A stretch of DNA of 64,000 nucleotides, from contig NZ_JAFFPZ010000003.1 in assembly GCF_016918505.1 (NCBI RefSeq), positions 124,001 through 188,000 on the forward strand. The letters run 5' to 3'. Under the pieces are notes generated by a model. That model saw nothing but the letters and a program-made list of their open reading frames with translations. It ran no database searches and was not told where the DNA came from. The DNA is from Desulforhopalus vacuolatus. Lineage in GTDB: Bacteria; Desulfobacterota; Desulfobulbia; Desulfobulbales; Desulfocapsaceae. The translations under genes and the position numbers were made by a program. Below, in pieces: positions 30,501 through 38,970 of the stretch. Each line of letters starts with the position of its first letter. The stretch's first letter is position 1.

Positions 30501-31677
30501 TGAAAAAGAGATTGTTGAAAAAATTTTCAGCAATCTCCGGGGTTGGAGGTGTTGAAGGGCGCAGACGGCGATAAATCTCAATAAGTGCTGCGTCCTTTGT
30601 TGCTGCTTTGTCAAGAGCAAGAGTTTTACTGAAAGAGTCAGAATGTTGAACCCCGTCAATATGAAGAACCTGAAACTCTTTAATCCCCAGCTCTTTAAAA
30701 CTTTCGAGAAGAGTCTCCGTTATCTCGGTATTACAGGGTACAAGGAGTTCTCCATCTTTAGGATTAATGACTCCTTTGGCCAGCATCATCCCCGCAAGAC
30801 GCTCAGGTCCAATAGTGATAGAGTGGATTCCGGCAGCCACAATCTTCTTGCAGAGGGCGCGGGAGACCTTCTTATTCCTTTTTGCGAGAAGCTCACCGTC
30901 TTTTGGATTGATAAGGTCAGCTTCAAGACGCTGGTCTTTGATAAGCTCCACATCGAAACTGATAGCGTAGCCAGCCTCTTCCTTGTCAAGGACTGTACGA
31001 ATGGCATAGAACTTTTCGAGCAGTTCTTCGGCCGTATACCCCATCGCTTTTAAGAGAGTCGTAACCGGGAACTTCCGTCGACGGTCAATGCGAACATGCA
31101 GAACATCTTTGATATCAAATTCAAGGTCGATCCACGACCCGCGCACAGGGATGATTCGTGCCGAGTAGAGAAGCTTTCCACTGGCATGACTTTTCCCGTT
31201 GTCATGTGTATAAAAGAGTCCCGGAGAACGCTGGAGTTGCGACACGATAACCCGCTCCGTGCCGTTGACAATAAAGACACCCTCGCCACTCATTAACGGC
31301 AGAGAACCAAGAAAGACTTCCTGTTCTTTAATGTCCCGGATTGATTGAACTCCAGTTTCTTCATCTACATCAAAGGTTATAAGACGTACAACAATCTTCA
31401 GTGGAATATCATAGCTCATTCCACGCTGCAGGCATTCCTGAACTGTATACTTAGGCTCACCAAAAGTGTATCTGACGAATTCCAGCGAACACTTTCCATT
31501 AAAATCATTAATGGGGAATACATCATTCAGAATCCCCTGCAGACCAGCCTCTTCCCTGTCATCGGGACCCACTTCCATCTGCAGAAACTTCTCATAGGAG
31601 ATTCTCTGCATGGAGATAAGATGCGGTGGCTCAAGCAAAGTATCTGCTTTGGCAAAGTTCTTACGTACTATTTCCAT
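27595..31677 (-). CDS. rpoB: RNA polymerase subunit beta
   Basis: The 1360-residue protein carries the beta lobe and protrusion, the fork region with the rifampicin pocket ([31 protein letters not shown], all positions in the susceptible state), [10 protein letters not shown], and the C-terminal clamp [20 protein letters not shown]. ATG at 31677 ([10 protein letters not shown]) follows GAGGAAC; an in-frame extension upstream lacks conservation. It lies 530 bp after rplL, with hairpins in between. Confidence 0.97.
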   Translation of the reverse strand: [1360 protein letters not shown]

Positions 31678-32209
31678 ATTGTTCCTCGGAATTGCCTGGT
31701 TTATGTATATATCAAAGATCACAAACACAGCCTCAACAGGCCATACAGACCTTTTCTGACTGAATATTGTTGCCAATGAGTATTTTCAACTTGCGATATA
31801 TCTTCGGGGGAGTAATCTATGTCTGTTCGTGGTTGGAAGTGCTGCTGAACAACACGTTGAAATTGCAGTCACAAACGACAATATGCCGGGGCGCACGTAT
31901 GCACCTCGGCTTAATCACGAGGCCAGTCACCCCGTATATTACTTCCGCTCATTTTTCCTTTATCCACTTCCAAAAGCTCTTTCATATTCGGGCTGGCGCC
32001 TCGATTCTCCCTTTTGGAACCATTGCGCCATTTTCAGAGGGGAAATTAATGGCGCAACGGGAAGGAATTTCTATTTGATTCCGCACAGTTAAGTTCGGAA
32101 AAAGGTTTCTGTCTACAATCCTGTACAAACATTAACACGCCACGGAGCATAGCCCCGCAGCGTGTCTTCAAAGTTGGCAGGGTTGTCAAAGAGAACAACC
32201 TTTGAGCAA
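31678..32209 (-). other. rplL-rpoB spacer with two strong hairpins
   Basis: About 530 bp without a supportable gene. On the minus strand it holds a 31-nt hairpin at 32165-32135 (14 pairs including G-U, loop TAT, arms starting ACACGC and ending GCGTGT) and a second stem TTGCGCCATT/AATGGCGCAA at 32057-32023. E. coli has an attenuator and RNase III site in the same place; a similar role is inferred here. A 103-codon open frame on the plus strand has no binding site or recognisable family. Confidence 0.65.
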
Positions 32210-32587
32210 TTACTTTATTTCAGCCTTGGCACCTACAGCTTCAAGTTTTCCTTTGATCTCTTCAGCTTCTTCTTTTGTGACACCTGCTTTCAACGAAGCG
32301 GGTGCACTTTCAACAAGTGCTTTGGCTTCTTTCAAACCGAGGCCGGTAATACCACGAACCTCTTTAATAACTTTGATTTTTTCGCCGCCAACTTCAGCCA
32401 GGAATACGTCAAACTCTGTTTGAGCTTCGACAGCAGCAGCACCATCTCCAGCACCAGCAGCAGCAACGGCAACGGGTGCAGCAGCAGAAACACCAAATTT
32501 TTCTTCGAATTCTTTGATAAGTTCAGAGAGTTCAAGAACAGACATTCCCGCGATAAAATCAATTACTTCTTCCTTAGTTACAGCCAT
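32210..32587 (-). CDS. rplL: 50S ribosomal protein L7/L12
   Basis: Stalk protein that recruits translational GTPases. The 125 residues comprise the N-terminal dimerisation domain ([20 protein letters not shown]), an Ala/Gly-rich hinge at about residues 38-55 and the C-terminal domain [10 protein letters not shown]-like sequence ([20 protein letters not shown]) with [15 protein letters not shown] at 32587. Forms the stalk with L10 encoded just upstream. Confidence 0.97.
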   Translation of the reverse strand: MAVTKEEVIDFIAGMSVLELSELIKEFEEKFGVSAAAPVAVAAAGAGDGAAAVEAQTEFDVFLAEVGGEKIKVIKEVRGITGLGLKEAKALVESAPASLKAGVTKEEAEEIKGKLEAVGAKAEIK

Positions 32588-32654
32588 GATATTGCCCTCT
32601 TTTATATCGTTTTACGGTGTATTGTATTAGTTTGCCACTCATTCAAAAAAACAA

Positions 32655-33176
32655 TCAAGCGGCTTCCTTCTGCTCCTGAATTGCCCGTAAGGCATAGACA
32701 AAATTACGCGGCACCCCACTCAGGACTCGAACAAGTCCAGTAGGAACATTGTTCCATGTCGAGACAAGTTGACCAAGCATAACTTCCCGGGAAGGGAGTT
32801 TAGACAGTGCAACCAGATCTTCAATGGGGATGCTTTGACCATCAAGAGCAACAGAACGAATTACAAACTTGTCGTGTTTATCCGCAAATTGAGCCAACGC
32901 CTTAGCTGGCCCGACCGGATCGGAATAACCCGTAACGACAGCGGTAGTACCAGTGAATGCATCACCCATGCCCGCCAGGTCTGTACCTTCAACTGCTCTT
33001 TTCAGGAGAGTATTTTTTGCCACACGAATCTCTGAATCACATTTCTTCAGGTCAACACGAACCTGTTGAAATTCAGAGACTTTCAAACCACAATAATCAG
33101 CGACAACGGTAAGCTTCGCTCGATTGAACGAGTCGCTCAACGCGGAAACAATCGCCACTTTTTCATCACGATTCAA
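32655..33176 (-). CDS. rplJ: 50S ribosomal protein L10
   Basis: Base of the L12 stalk; the L10-L12 complex commonly represses its own mRNA. The 173-residue protein begins MNRDEKVAIVSALSDSFN, contains VVADYCGLKVSEFQQVRVDL and VAKNTLLKRAVEGTD, and has the C-terminal helix that binds L12 dimers. Start is TTG at 33176, 6 bases after AAGGAGG. An L10-leader-like hairpin lies about 80-135 bases upstream. Confidence 0.96.
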   Translation of the reverse strand: MNRDEKVAIVSALSDSFNRAKLTVVADYCGLKVSEFQQVRVDLKKCDSEIRVAKNTLLKRAVEGTDLAGMGDAFTGTTAVVTGYSDPVGPAKALAQFADKHDKFVIRSVALDGQSIPIEDLVALSKLPSREVMLGQLVSTWNNVPTGLVRVLSGVPRNFVYALRAIQEQKEAA

Positions 33177-33254
33177 AGTAATCCTCCTTAAGTTGAAATT
33201 AATGGTTTTCGAAACAGCAGTTACATGACACAGCGGAAAGAATTCCACAAATCC

Positions 33255-33309
33255 AATGTCTCGGCAGGTCGCCATACGACGATTAAACTTAAAGTACCTG
33301 CTGTCTTCG
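33255..33309 (-). promoter_or_regulatory. Ribosomal protein L10 leader (rplJ 5' UTR)
   Basis: In the rplA-rplJ spacer the minus strand reads CGAAGACAGCAGGTAC (33309-33294) and GCGACCTGCCGAGACA (33272-33257). The GCAGGT/ACCTGC stem with flanking GAAGACAG and CCGAG is the hallmark of the bacterial L10 leader to which L10-L12 binds. Recognised by motif; no covariance model was run. Confidence 0.75.
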
Positions 33310-33363
33310 ACTACAGTTCCAAATATTCTTGTATCTGTTGGGATAAAAGAAATTCTACGTTAA

Positions 33364-34071
33364 TTAATTCTTTATCATGGAGCGAACATCCAGCTGGTCC
33401 AGCTTGACCCCAGGGCTCATGGTGGAAGAGATGGTTATAGAGCGCAAATAAATACCTTTGCTGCTGGAAGGTTTCATCTGAATCAATTTGGCAACAAAGG
33501 CAGTGAGATTTTCAGTAAGTTTCTCTGCTCCAAAGCTGATTTTACCAATGCCGGCATGGACAATACCAGCCTTGTCAACGCGGAAATCAACCTTACCAGC
33601 TTTGATTTCCTTGACAATGGTACCAACGTCCATGGTAACAGTCCCAAGCTTGGCATTCGGCATCAGATTTCTCGGTCCAAGAACACGACCAATCTTCCCA
33701 ACAACCCCCATCATATCAGGAGTAGCGACAGTCTTATCAAATTCAAGCCATCCGCCTTTAATCTTCTCAACCAGATCTTCTCCACCGACATAATCGGCAC
33801 CGGCTTCTTTCGCCTCTTCTTCTTTTGGTCCTTTCGCAAAAACAAGAACCCGAGTGGCTTTCCCATTCCCATGGGGAAGAGAAACTGAAGAGCGAAGCAT
33901 TTGATCCGCCTGACGTGGATCAACTCCAAGTCTCACTGCCACATCAAAGGTCTCATCAAATTTTGCATAAGAAGACTTCATTACAAGAGCAATCCCCTCT
34001 TCCATCCGGTATTGACTTGAACGATCAATATTTTCCAGCTTATTTCTAAATTGTTTTCCATGCTTCGGCAT
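33364..34071 (-). CDS. rplA: 50S ribosomal protein L1
   Basis: Mobile stalk protein that moves with E-site tRNA and represses the rplK-rplA mRNA in E. coli. The 235 residues contain [59 protein letters not shown] and [25 protein letters not shown] at 34071. Follows rplK by 56 bp. Confidence 0.97.
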   Translation of the reverse strand: MPKHGKQFRNKLENIDRSSQYRMEEGIALVMKSSYAKFDETFDVAVRLGVDPRQADQMLRSSVSLPHGNGKATRVLVFAKGPKEEEAKEAGADYVGGEDLVEKIKGGWLEFDKTVATPDMMGVVGKIGRVLGPRNLMPNAKLGTVTMDVGTIVKEIKAGKVDFRVDKAGIVHAGIGKISFGAEKLTENLTAFVAKLIQMKPSSSKGIYLRSITISSTMSPGVKLDQLDVRSMIKN

Positions 34072-34127
34072 TGTTCTTCGCCTCCTGCTTCTTCCGGATC
34101 TTGTCCGGACAGCAGTAAAATTTTAAA

Positions 34128-34553
34128 TCAGTCGACGACAGTGATTCCAGCAGAACGAGCAGTCCCTTCGACAATTTTCATGGCACTTTCGATATCATAC
34201 GCATTTAAATCGGGCATTTTTATCTCAGCAATTTCACGAATTTTATCACGTCCCAGTTCTGCGACACGATCAATTTTGGGGTTACTAGAGCCCTTTTGCA
34301 AGCCGACAGCCTTGAGAAGCAATACAGATGCAGGAGGCGTCTTGGTAATATAGCTGAAGGAACGATCCTGATATACGGTAATTACAACCGGAACGATTGT
34401 ATCACCAAGAGATTGTGTCTTTGCATTGAAAGCCTTGCAGAATTCCATAATGTTGACGCCATGCTGTCCAAGTGCCGGACCGACAGGCGGAGAAGGATTG
34501 GCTTTCCCTGCAGGAATCTGCAACTTAATGTACGCCATTTCTTTTTTAGCCAT
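34128..34553 (-). CDS. rplK: 50S ribosomal protein L11
   Basis: Component of the GTPase-associated centre, needed for the stringent response. The 141-residue protein has [39 protein letters not shown] as its start region (key parts IKLQIPAG and [12 protein letters not shown]) and the RNA-binding domain with [12 protein letters not shown] at 34553 has GGAG 7 bases upstream. The 63-bp leader after nusG can form a GGCAG/CTGCC stem (34605-34577), a candidate L1 site. Confidence 0.97.
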   Translation of the reverse strand: MAKKEMAYIKLQIPAGKANPSPPVGPALGQHGVNIMEFCKAFNAKTQSLGDTIVPVVITVYQDRSFSYITKTPPASVLLLKAVGLQKGSSNPKIDRVAELGRDKIREIAEIKMPDLNAYDIESAMKIVEGTARSAGITVVD

Positions 34554-34616
34554 TGCTCTACTCCAAACAAACTTATGGCAGGCCGGATGCAAACCCAACA
34601 CTGCCTTGATAAAAGA

Positions 34617-35144
34617 TTATGTGCTTGCCACCTGGACAAACTCAAGTTCAACAGGTGTCTCCCTGCCGAAAATAGATACCATGACCCGCACCCGGCCCTT
34701 CTCAGGAAATACTGCATCAACAGCACCCTGAAAATTGGCAAACGGCCCATCAATAACTCGAACGACCTGACCGATATCAAACATTACTTTGGGGCGAGGT
34801 CTTTCTGAGCCAGCCTGAATGCGTCCTATTATTTTACCGGCCTCATCATCTGACAGTGGAACAGGGTTCTGATCATCTCCGACAAACCCCACAACATGAT
34901 TCAAATGAATAGTGTGCCATGTAGCATCGTTAAGGTCCATGCTGACCAGCATATATCCAGGGAAGAACCTTCTTGAAGAAGTTTTCCTGACACCCTTCAC
35001 CATCTCGACAACCTGTTCAGTAGGAACAAGTATTTCGCCGAAGGACTCCTCCTGATTCTCTTTTTTAATCTGCTTCTCGAGGGCAATTTTAACCTTCTCT
35101 TCAAAGCTGGAATGGACTTGTATGATATACCATTGCCTGGCCAT
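34617..35144 (-). CDS. nusG: Transcription termination/antitermination protein NusG
   Basis: Processivity factor for RNA polymerase that links it to the ribosome and Rho. The 175-residue protein starts MARQWYIIQVHSSFEEKVK, has RRFFPGYMLVSMDLND in the NGN domain and the KOW domain with GQVVRVIDGPFANFQGAVDAV. ATG at 35144 is chosen for the conserved WYIIQ N-terminus and a nearby AGAGA. Follows secE by 61 bp. Confidence 0.97.
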   Translation of the reverse strand: MARQWYIIQVHSSFEEKVKIALEKQIKKENQEESFGEILVPTEQVVEMVKGVRKTSSRRFFPGYMLVSMDLNDATWHTIHLNHVVGFVGDDQNPVPLSDDEAGKIIGRIQAGSERPRPKVMFDIGQVVRVIDGPFANFQGAVDAVFPEKGRVRVMVSIFGRETPVELEFVQVAST

Positions 35145-35205
35145 ATATTTCTCTTTATAAAAGATTAATCCCCTGAAAGACCAACACGCGGGGGGGCCGG
35201 TCAGC

Positions 35206-35445
35206 TTATCGTAAGATAGACGAGATAATACGTCCAAGGAGCAGATCCACAGAACCGAGATAAATTGATATGACCAGAGACAAAACGACGACGATCCCGG
35301 TTAAACCAAGAGTCGTCTTCCAGTTAGGCCATACTATTTTCAGAGATTCTGCCTTAACTTCGCCAGCAAACTTTTTCATCTGCGAAGGAGCAAACCATGG
35401 AATCGTCTTTTTTACGTTTTCAGCCTTATTACCTTTCGAAGCCAT
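35206..35445 (-). CDS. secE: Preprotein translocase subunit SecE
   Basis: Clamp subunit of the Sec translocon in the inner membrane. The 79-residue protein has a soluble N-terminus, the amphipathic helix FAGEVKAESLKIVWPNWK with the conserved WP, and one membrane helix (LGLTGIVVVLSLVISIYLG). It is the short single-span form. ATG at 35445. It lies between tRNA-Trp and nusG, as in E. coli. Confidence 0.95.
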   Translation of the reverse strand: MASKGNKAENVKKTIPWFAPSQMKKFAGEVKAESLKIVWPNWKTTLGLTGIVVVLSLVISIYLGSVDLLLGRIISSILR

Positions 35446-35505
35446 ACTCGTACGCACTCCCTGCTGATTCCCGATATAAATCGTATCCTCACATTCGACA
35501 CAAAA

Positions 35506-35582
35506 TGGCAGGCCAGGAGGGAGTCGAACCCCCAACTTCCGGATTTGGAGTCCGGCACTCTACCAATTAGAGTTACTGGCCT
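35506..35582 (-). tRNA. trnW: tRNA-Trp (anticodon CCA)
   Basis: A 77-nt cloverleaf on the minus strand: acceptor AGGCCAG/CTGGCCT, D arm ACTC/GAGT, anticodon stem CCGGA/TCCGG with loop CTCCAAA, TTCGACT T-loop, and encoded CCA. It lies between rpmG and secE. Confidence 0.96.
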
Positions 35583-35589
35583 GCACTAT

Positions 35590-35739
35590 TTATTTGGTTT
35601 CTTTATGTGGGGTGTGAGTTCGGCAAAAAGGGCAATACTTTTTCAATTCAAGCTTGCCAGGGGTACTTTTCTTATTTTTTGTCGTTGTATAATTGCGCTG
35701 CTTACACGTTTCACAGGCAAGTGTAATAATCTCTCTCAT
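35590..35739 (-). CDS. rpmG: 50S ribosomal protein L33, zinc-binding form
   Basis: The 49-residue protein begins [20 protein letters not shown] and ends HTPHKETK. Cys9, Cys12, Cys36 and Cys39 form the zinc site of the C+ L33 type. ATG at 35739 follows AGGAACCGG. It stands between the tuf terminator and tRNA-Trp. Confidence 0.95.
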   Translation of the reverse strand: MREIITLACETCKQRNYTTTKNKKSTPGKLELKKYCPFCRTHTPHKETK

Positions 35740-35762
35740 AACCGGTTCCTATACAGAAAAAA

Positions 35763-35786
35763 CACCCTGTCAATTCAGACAGGGTG
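35763..35786 (-). terminator. Terminator-like hairpin between tuf and rpmG
   Basis: CACCCTGTC (35763-35771) and GACAGGGTG (35778-35786) form a 9-bp stem with a six-base loop, followed on the minus strand by six T. It lies 25 bp after the tuf stop. Downstream rpmG, tRNA-Trp and secE have no obvious own promoter, so it probably reads through in part. Confidence 0.88.
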
Positions 35787-35810
35787 CTCTTCTATTAATG
35801 CTAAAGAGTC

Positions 35811-37001
35811 TTAAGCAATGACCTCGCTGATAACTCCAGCTCCAACCGTACGTCCACCTTCACGGATAGCAAAACGAAGTCCAACATCCATGGCGATAGG
35901 GGTAATGAGTTCAACCGCTGCAGTGATATTATCACCAGGCATTACCATCTCAACACCTTCAGCAAGCTCAACTACACCTGTAACGTCAGTTGTTCGGAAG
36001 TAAAACTGCGGGCGGTAGCCATTGAAAAATGGGGTATGACGACCACCTTCTTCTTTACCGAGAATATAGCATTCGCATTTGAATTTGGTGTGAGGTTTAA
36101 TCGTACCCGGAGCAGCAAGGACCTGACCGCGCTCAACCTCTTCACGTTTCACACCACGAAGAAGCGCACCGATATTATCACCGGCCTGACCTTCATCAAG
36201 GAGTTTGCGAAACATTTCGACGCCGGTACAGGTGGTTTTCTGAGTAGGACGAATCCCAATGATTTCCACATCATCGCCAACGCGAATAATCCCGCGCTCG
36301 ACACGACCAGTTGCGACAGTACCACGACCGGAGATAGAGAACACATCCTCAACCGGCATGATAAACGGCTTGTCAATTTCGCGTACCGGCTCAGGGATAT
36401 AGGTATCAATAGCATCCATGAGTTCCCAGATACATTTTGTCTTTACCTCATCTGTCGGGTTCTGAAGTGCCTGCAAAGCAGAACCTTTGATGAACGGAAT
36501 GTCATCTCCGGGGTATTCATAGTTGTCAAGAAGCTCACGGAGTTCCATCTCAACGAGTTCAAGCAGCTCCTCATCGTCAACCATGTCGCACTTATTAAGA
36601 AATACGACAACTGCCGGAACACCTACCTGACGGGCGAGAAGGATGTGTTCACGGGTTTGAGGCATCGCGCCATCAGTCGCAGCTACAACGAGGATAGCAC
36701 CATCCATCTGCGCGGCACCAGTGATCATGTTTTTCACATAGTCGGCATGGCCCGGGCAATCCACATGTGCATAGTGACGACTGGGTGTTTCATACTCAAC
36801 GTGGGCAGTTGCAATGGTGATACCACGCTCGCGCTCTTCCGGTGCCTTGTCGATATCGCCAAAAGCAGTAGCCGCAGCCTGACCTTTGGTAGCCAGCACA
36901 GCGGTAATTGCAGCAGTCAGGGTGGTCTTACCGTGGTCAATATGCCCGATAGTACCTACATTGACATGCGGCTTTGTCCTTTCAAATTTTTTCTTTGACA
37001 T
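35811..37001 (-). CDS. tuf: Elongation factor Tu, copy 2 (tRNA-tufB group)
   Basis: Second complete EF-Tu gene (396 residues) with intact [19 protein letters not shown] and NKCDMVDD motifs. Preceded by four tRNA genes in the same order as E. coli thrU-tyrU-glyT-thrT-tufB. ATG at 37001 follows AGGAGACAAC. The 25 substitutions relative to copy 1 lie mostly in variable positions, including residues around 40-45, 190-210 and 250-270. Confidence 0.97.
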   Translation of the reverse strand: MSKKKFERTKPHVNVGTIGHIDHGKTTLTAAITAVLATKGQAAATAFGDIDKAPEERERGITIATAHVEYETPSRHYAHVDCPGHADYVKNMITGAAQMDGAILVVAATDGAMPQTREHILLARQVGVPAVVVFLNKCDMVDDEELLELVEMELRELLDNYEYPGDDIPFIKGSALQALQNPTDEVKTKCIWELMDAIDTYIPEPVREIDKPFIMPVEDVFSISGRGTVATGRVERGIIRVGDDVEIIGIRPTQKTTCTGVEMFRKLLDEGQAGDNIGALLRGVKREEVERGQVLAAPGTIKPHTKFKCECYILGKEEGGRHTPFFNGYRPQFYFRTTDVTGVVELAEGVEMVMPGDNITAAVELITPIAMDVGLRFAIREGGRTVGAGVISEVIA

Positions 37002-37059
37002 TGTTGTCTCCTAAGGCTTTTTGAAAAGTGTTTCTTCAGAATTACGACCAGTGTCCCAC

Positions 37060-37135
<76 letters not shown>

Positions 37136-37156
37136 ACCTGCTGCAACAGGAATGTA

Positions 37157-37232
<76 letters not shown>

Positions 37233-37262
37233 CCGCTGAGCAAAATTTAAATCCTGCAGGAG

Positions 37263-37347
<85 letters not shown>

Positions 37348-37428
37348 ACACTTTTCTTCTTAATCGTCAAGAATAAGACGAAGCTTTTTATCGTGTTTCC
37401 TGCGAATTGTAAAGTCTTTTTTTTATAT

Positions 37429-37504
37429 TGGAGCTGGCGATAGGACTTGAACCCACAACAACCTCATTACAAGTGAGGAGCTCTACCAATTGAGCTACGC
37501 CAGC
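37429..37504 (-). tRNA. trnT: tRNA-Thr (anticodon TGT)
   Basis: A 76-nt cloverleaf on the minus strand: acceptor GCTGGCG/CGCCAGC, anticodon stem CCTCA/TGAGG with loop CTTGTAA, T-loop GTTCAAGTC, CCA encoded. First gene after the tRNA-tuf promoter. Confidence 0.96.
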
Positions 37505-37518
37505 TCACAAGAGGAAGA

Positions 37519-37547
37519 ATTCTACACAAAGAATGTTTTTTATGCAA
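37519..37547 (-). promoter_or_regulatory. Sigma70-like promoter of the tRNA-tuf-secE group
   Basis: On the minus strand TTGCAT (37547-37542) and TAGAAT (37524-37519) are 17 bases apart, with the predicted start about 8 bases before tRNA-Thr(TGT). An A/T-rich stretch precedes the -35 box, as expected for a strong stable-RNA promoter. Confidence 0.82.
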
Positions 37548-37664
37548 CACGTATTTTCATTTTTTAAGAGAATACTTTCCCCCCATAATCTTTCAACGAT
37601 CCTCCGTTCCCCTCGTGGAGAACGGCTGGCAGAAAAACCTTCCTGATAAGGATACCCATAAAAA

Positions 37665-37686
37665 AAGCCGCCCCGAAGGGCGGCTT
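37665..37686 (-). terminator. Rho-independent terminator after qmoC
   Basis: AAGCCGCCC / GGGCGGCTT with loop CGAA, followed on the minus strand by a T-run, 25 bp after the qmoC stop. It separates the qmo transcript from the tRNA-tuf promoter. Confidence 0.92.
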
Positions 37687-37710
37687 CATCATGCTGCAGC
37701 TGCGCAGGCA

Positions 37711-38898
37711 TTATTGTTTGGCAAAACTGCTTTCTCTATACTTGTCAAAAGCATAGGCAGTAGTCCTGAAAAGGATATGTGCCAGCTTTGTATAGGGCAG
37801 ATAGAGAAACAGCATCATAATGGACACCAGGTGAAGGAAATATATAACATATCCGACAACAGGCATTCCCATCCAGCGGAACAGCTCGGCACCGATACCT
37901 GTGATACCAACAGCTGCAATTTCCCAGATCAGGAACCAGTCAAAAAAGGTCGGCAGAGTCTTATTGTCCTTCTCCAGTCTAACTCGATTTGACCAGAGAA
38001 CCGCAATCCCAAAGATTAAAGCAATGGCACAAACATTCGCAAAAACTTTAAAAGGATCAGTCATCGGCAGAGGGCCGTGCAGTGACGGGTAGATAAGTCC
38101 GAGAACATCCTGGCGAAACAGAGACCACAGGGTAACAATAAGCAATCCGATGAAAGACAGCATCAAGGGAAGATGCCCAGTTTTCCGGTTGTGTTGTTCC
38201 CCGCATTCATCAAACCGTTTGTGTTGCAGAATCTCAACAAATGACGGCCAGATAAATTCTTTCCATGCCTGATTTGCCGAAGGCCGATATGCCCCTTCAA
38301 GACCCGCCTCTTTCCGCATGGCTTTCCACATGGTGGTCAAACCTCTCCAGGCGGAATAGAGAGCAAGGCCAAGACTTGGAACCATAATAAGAACAATAAA
38401 GAAAATATTCTTCGCATACCATTTAAAACCCCAATGCCCGAAGAATTGCGTATAACCATGCTGTGCAAATTCCTCATGGCTGGGAATCGTCATCCCCCCG
38501 GAGATCATCCACATAAGAAGAATAATCACGGTGGGAATTCCTACCAGCCAGGGCAGACCTTTCTCATTGGCACACAATTTTGCCAGCGGTTTCGGCCAGC
38601 CATAAAAGGTGTAGGCATAGGACCTGATTGCACTCATTACATCCCCGGGCTTTGCCCCCCGGGGACAACTGGCTGTGCAGTCACCACACTGATGGCAAAG
38701 AAAGACGTTGGGATCCTTGAGCAACTTGTCTGCCATCCCCCACTGGGCGTAAATCATCTCCTGACGGGGAAACGGATTTCCATCAGTAGACAGCGGGCAT
38801 ACAACAGCACAGGTTGAACACTGATAACACATCTTCAGGGTGTCACCACCTGTCGCCTTCAAGGTTCTGATAAGATCTAAATCCGGTTGAACATCCAT
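37711..38898 (-). CDS. qmoC: Quinone-interacting membrane-bound oxidoreductase subunit QmoC
   Basis: Membrane subunit that takes electrons from menaquinol for APS reduction. The 395-residue protein has an HdrC-like N-terminus with two 4Fe-4S motifs (CYQCSTCAVVCP near residue 24 and CHQCGDCTASCP near 68) and an HdrE-like C-terminal part with about six membrane helices (for example LPWLVGIPTVIILLMWMIS), expected to bind heme b. ATG at 38898 follows AGGAGAATG. It ends the qmoABC operon and is followed by a terminator. Confidence 0.95.
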   Translation of the reverse strand: MDVQPDLDLIRTLKATGGDTLKMCYQCSTCAVVCPLSTDGNPFPRQEMIYAQWGMADKLLKDPNVFLCHQCGDCTASCPRGAKPGDVMSAIRSYAYTFYGWPKPLAKLCANEKGLPWLVGIPTVIILLMWMISGGMTIPSHEEFAQHGYTQFFGHWGFKWYAKNIFFIVLIMVPSLGLALYSAWRGLTTMWKAMRKEAGLEGAYRPSANQAWKEFIWPSFVEILQHKRFDECGEQHNRKTGHLPLMLSFIGLLIVTLWSLFRQDVLGLIYPSLHGPLPMTDPFKVFANVCAIALIFGIAVLWSNRVRLEKDNKTLPTFFDWFLIWEIAAVGITGIGAELFRWMGMPVVGYVIYFLHLVSIMMLFLYLPYTKLAHILFRTTAYAFDKYRESSFAKQ

Positions 38899-38970
38899 TT
38901 CATTCTCCTGCTTTTAGCTGAATTGAATTTCAAAGAATCCGACCGGTTTATAAAACGGCCGGATTCTTCA

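Noticed and set aside
31767-32078. 103-codon plus-strand frame in the rplL-rpoB spacer
   Set aside because: No ribosome binding site, no family likeness, and it covers the RNA hairpins of the minus-strand transcript.
36036-36998. 320-codon frames opposite both tuf genes (also 19260-20222)
   Set aside because: Similar antisense frames in the two copies merely mirror the tuf similarity; there is no start signal.
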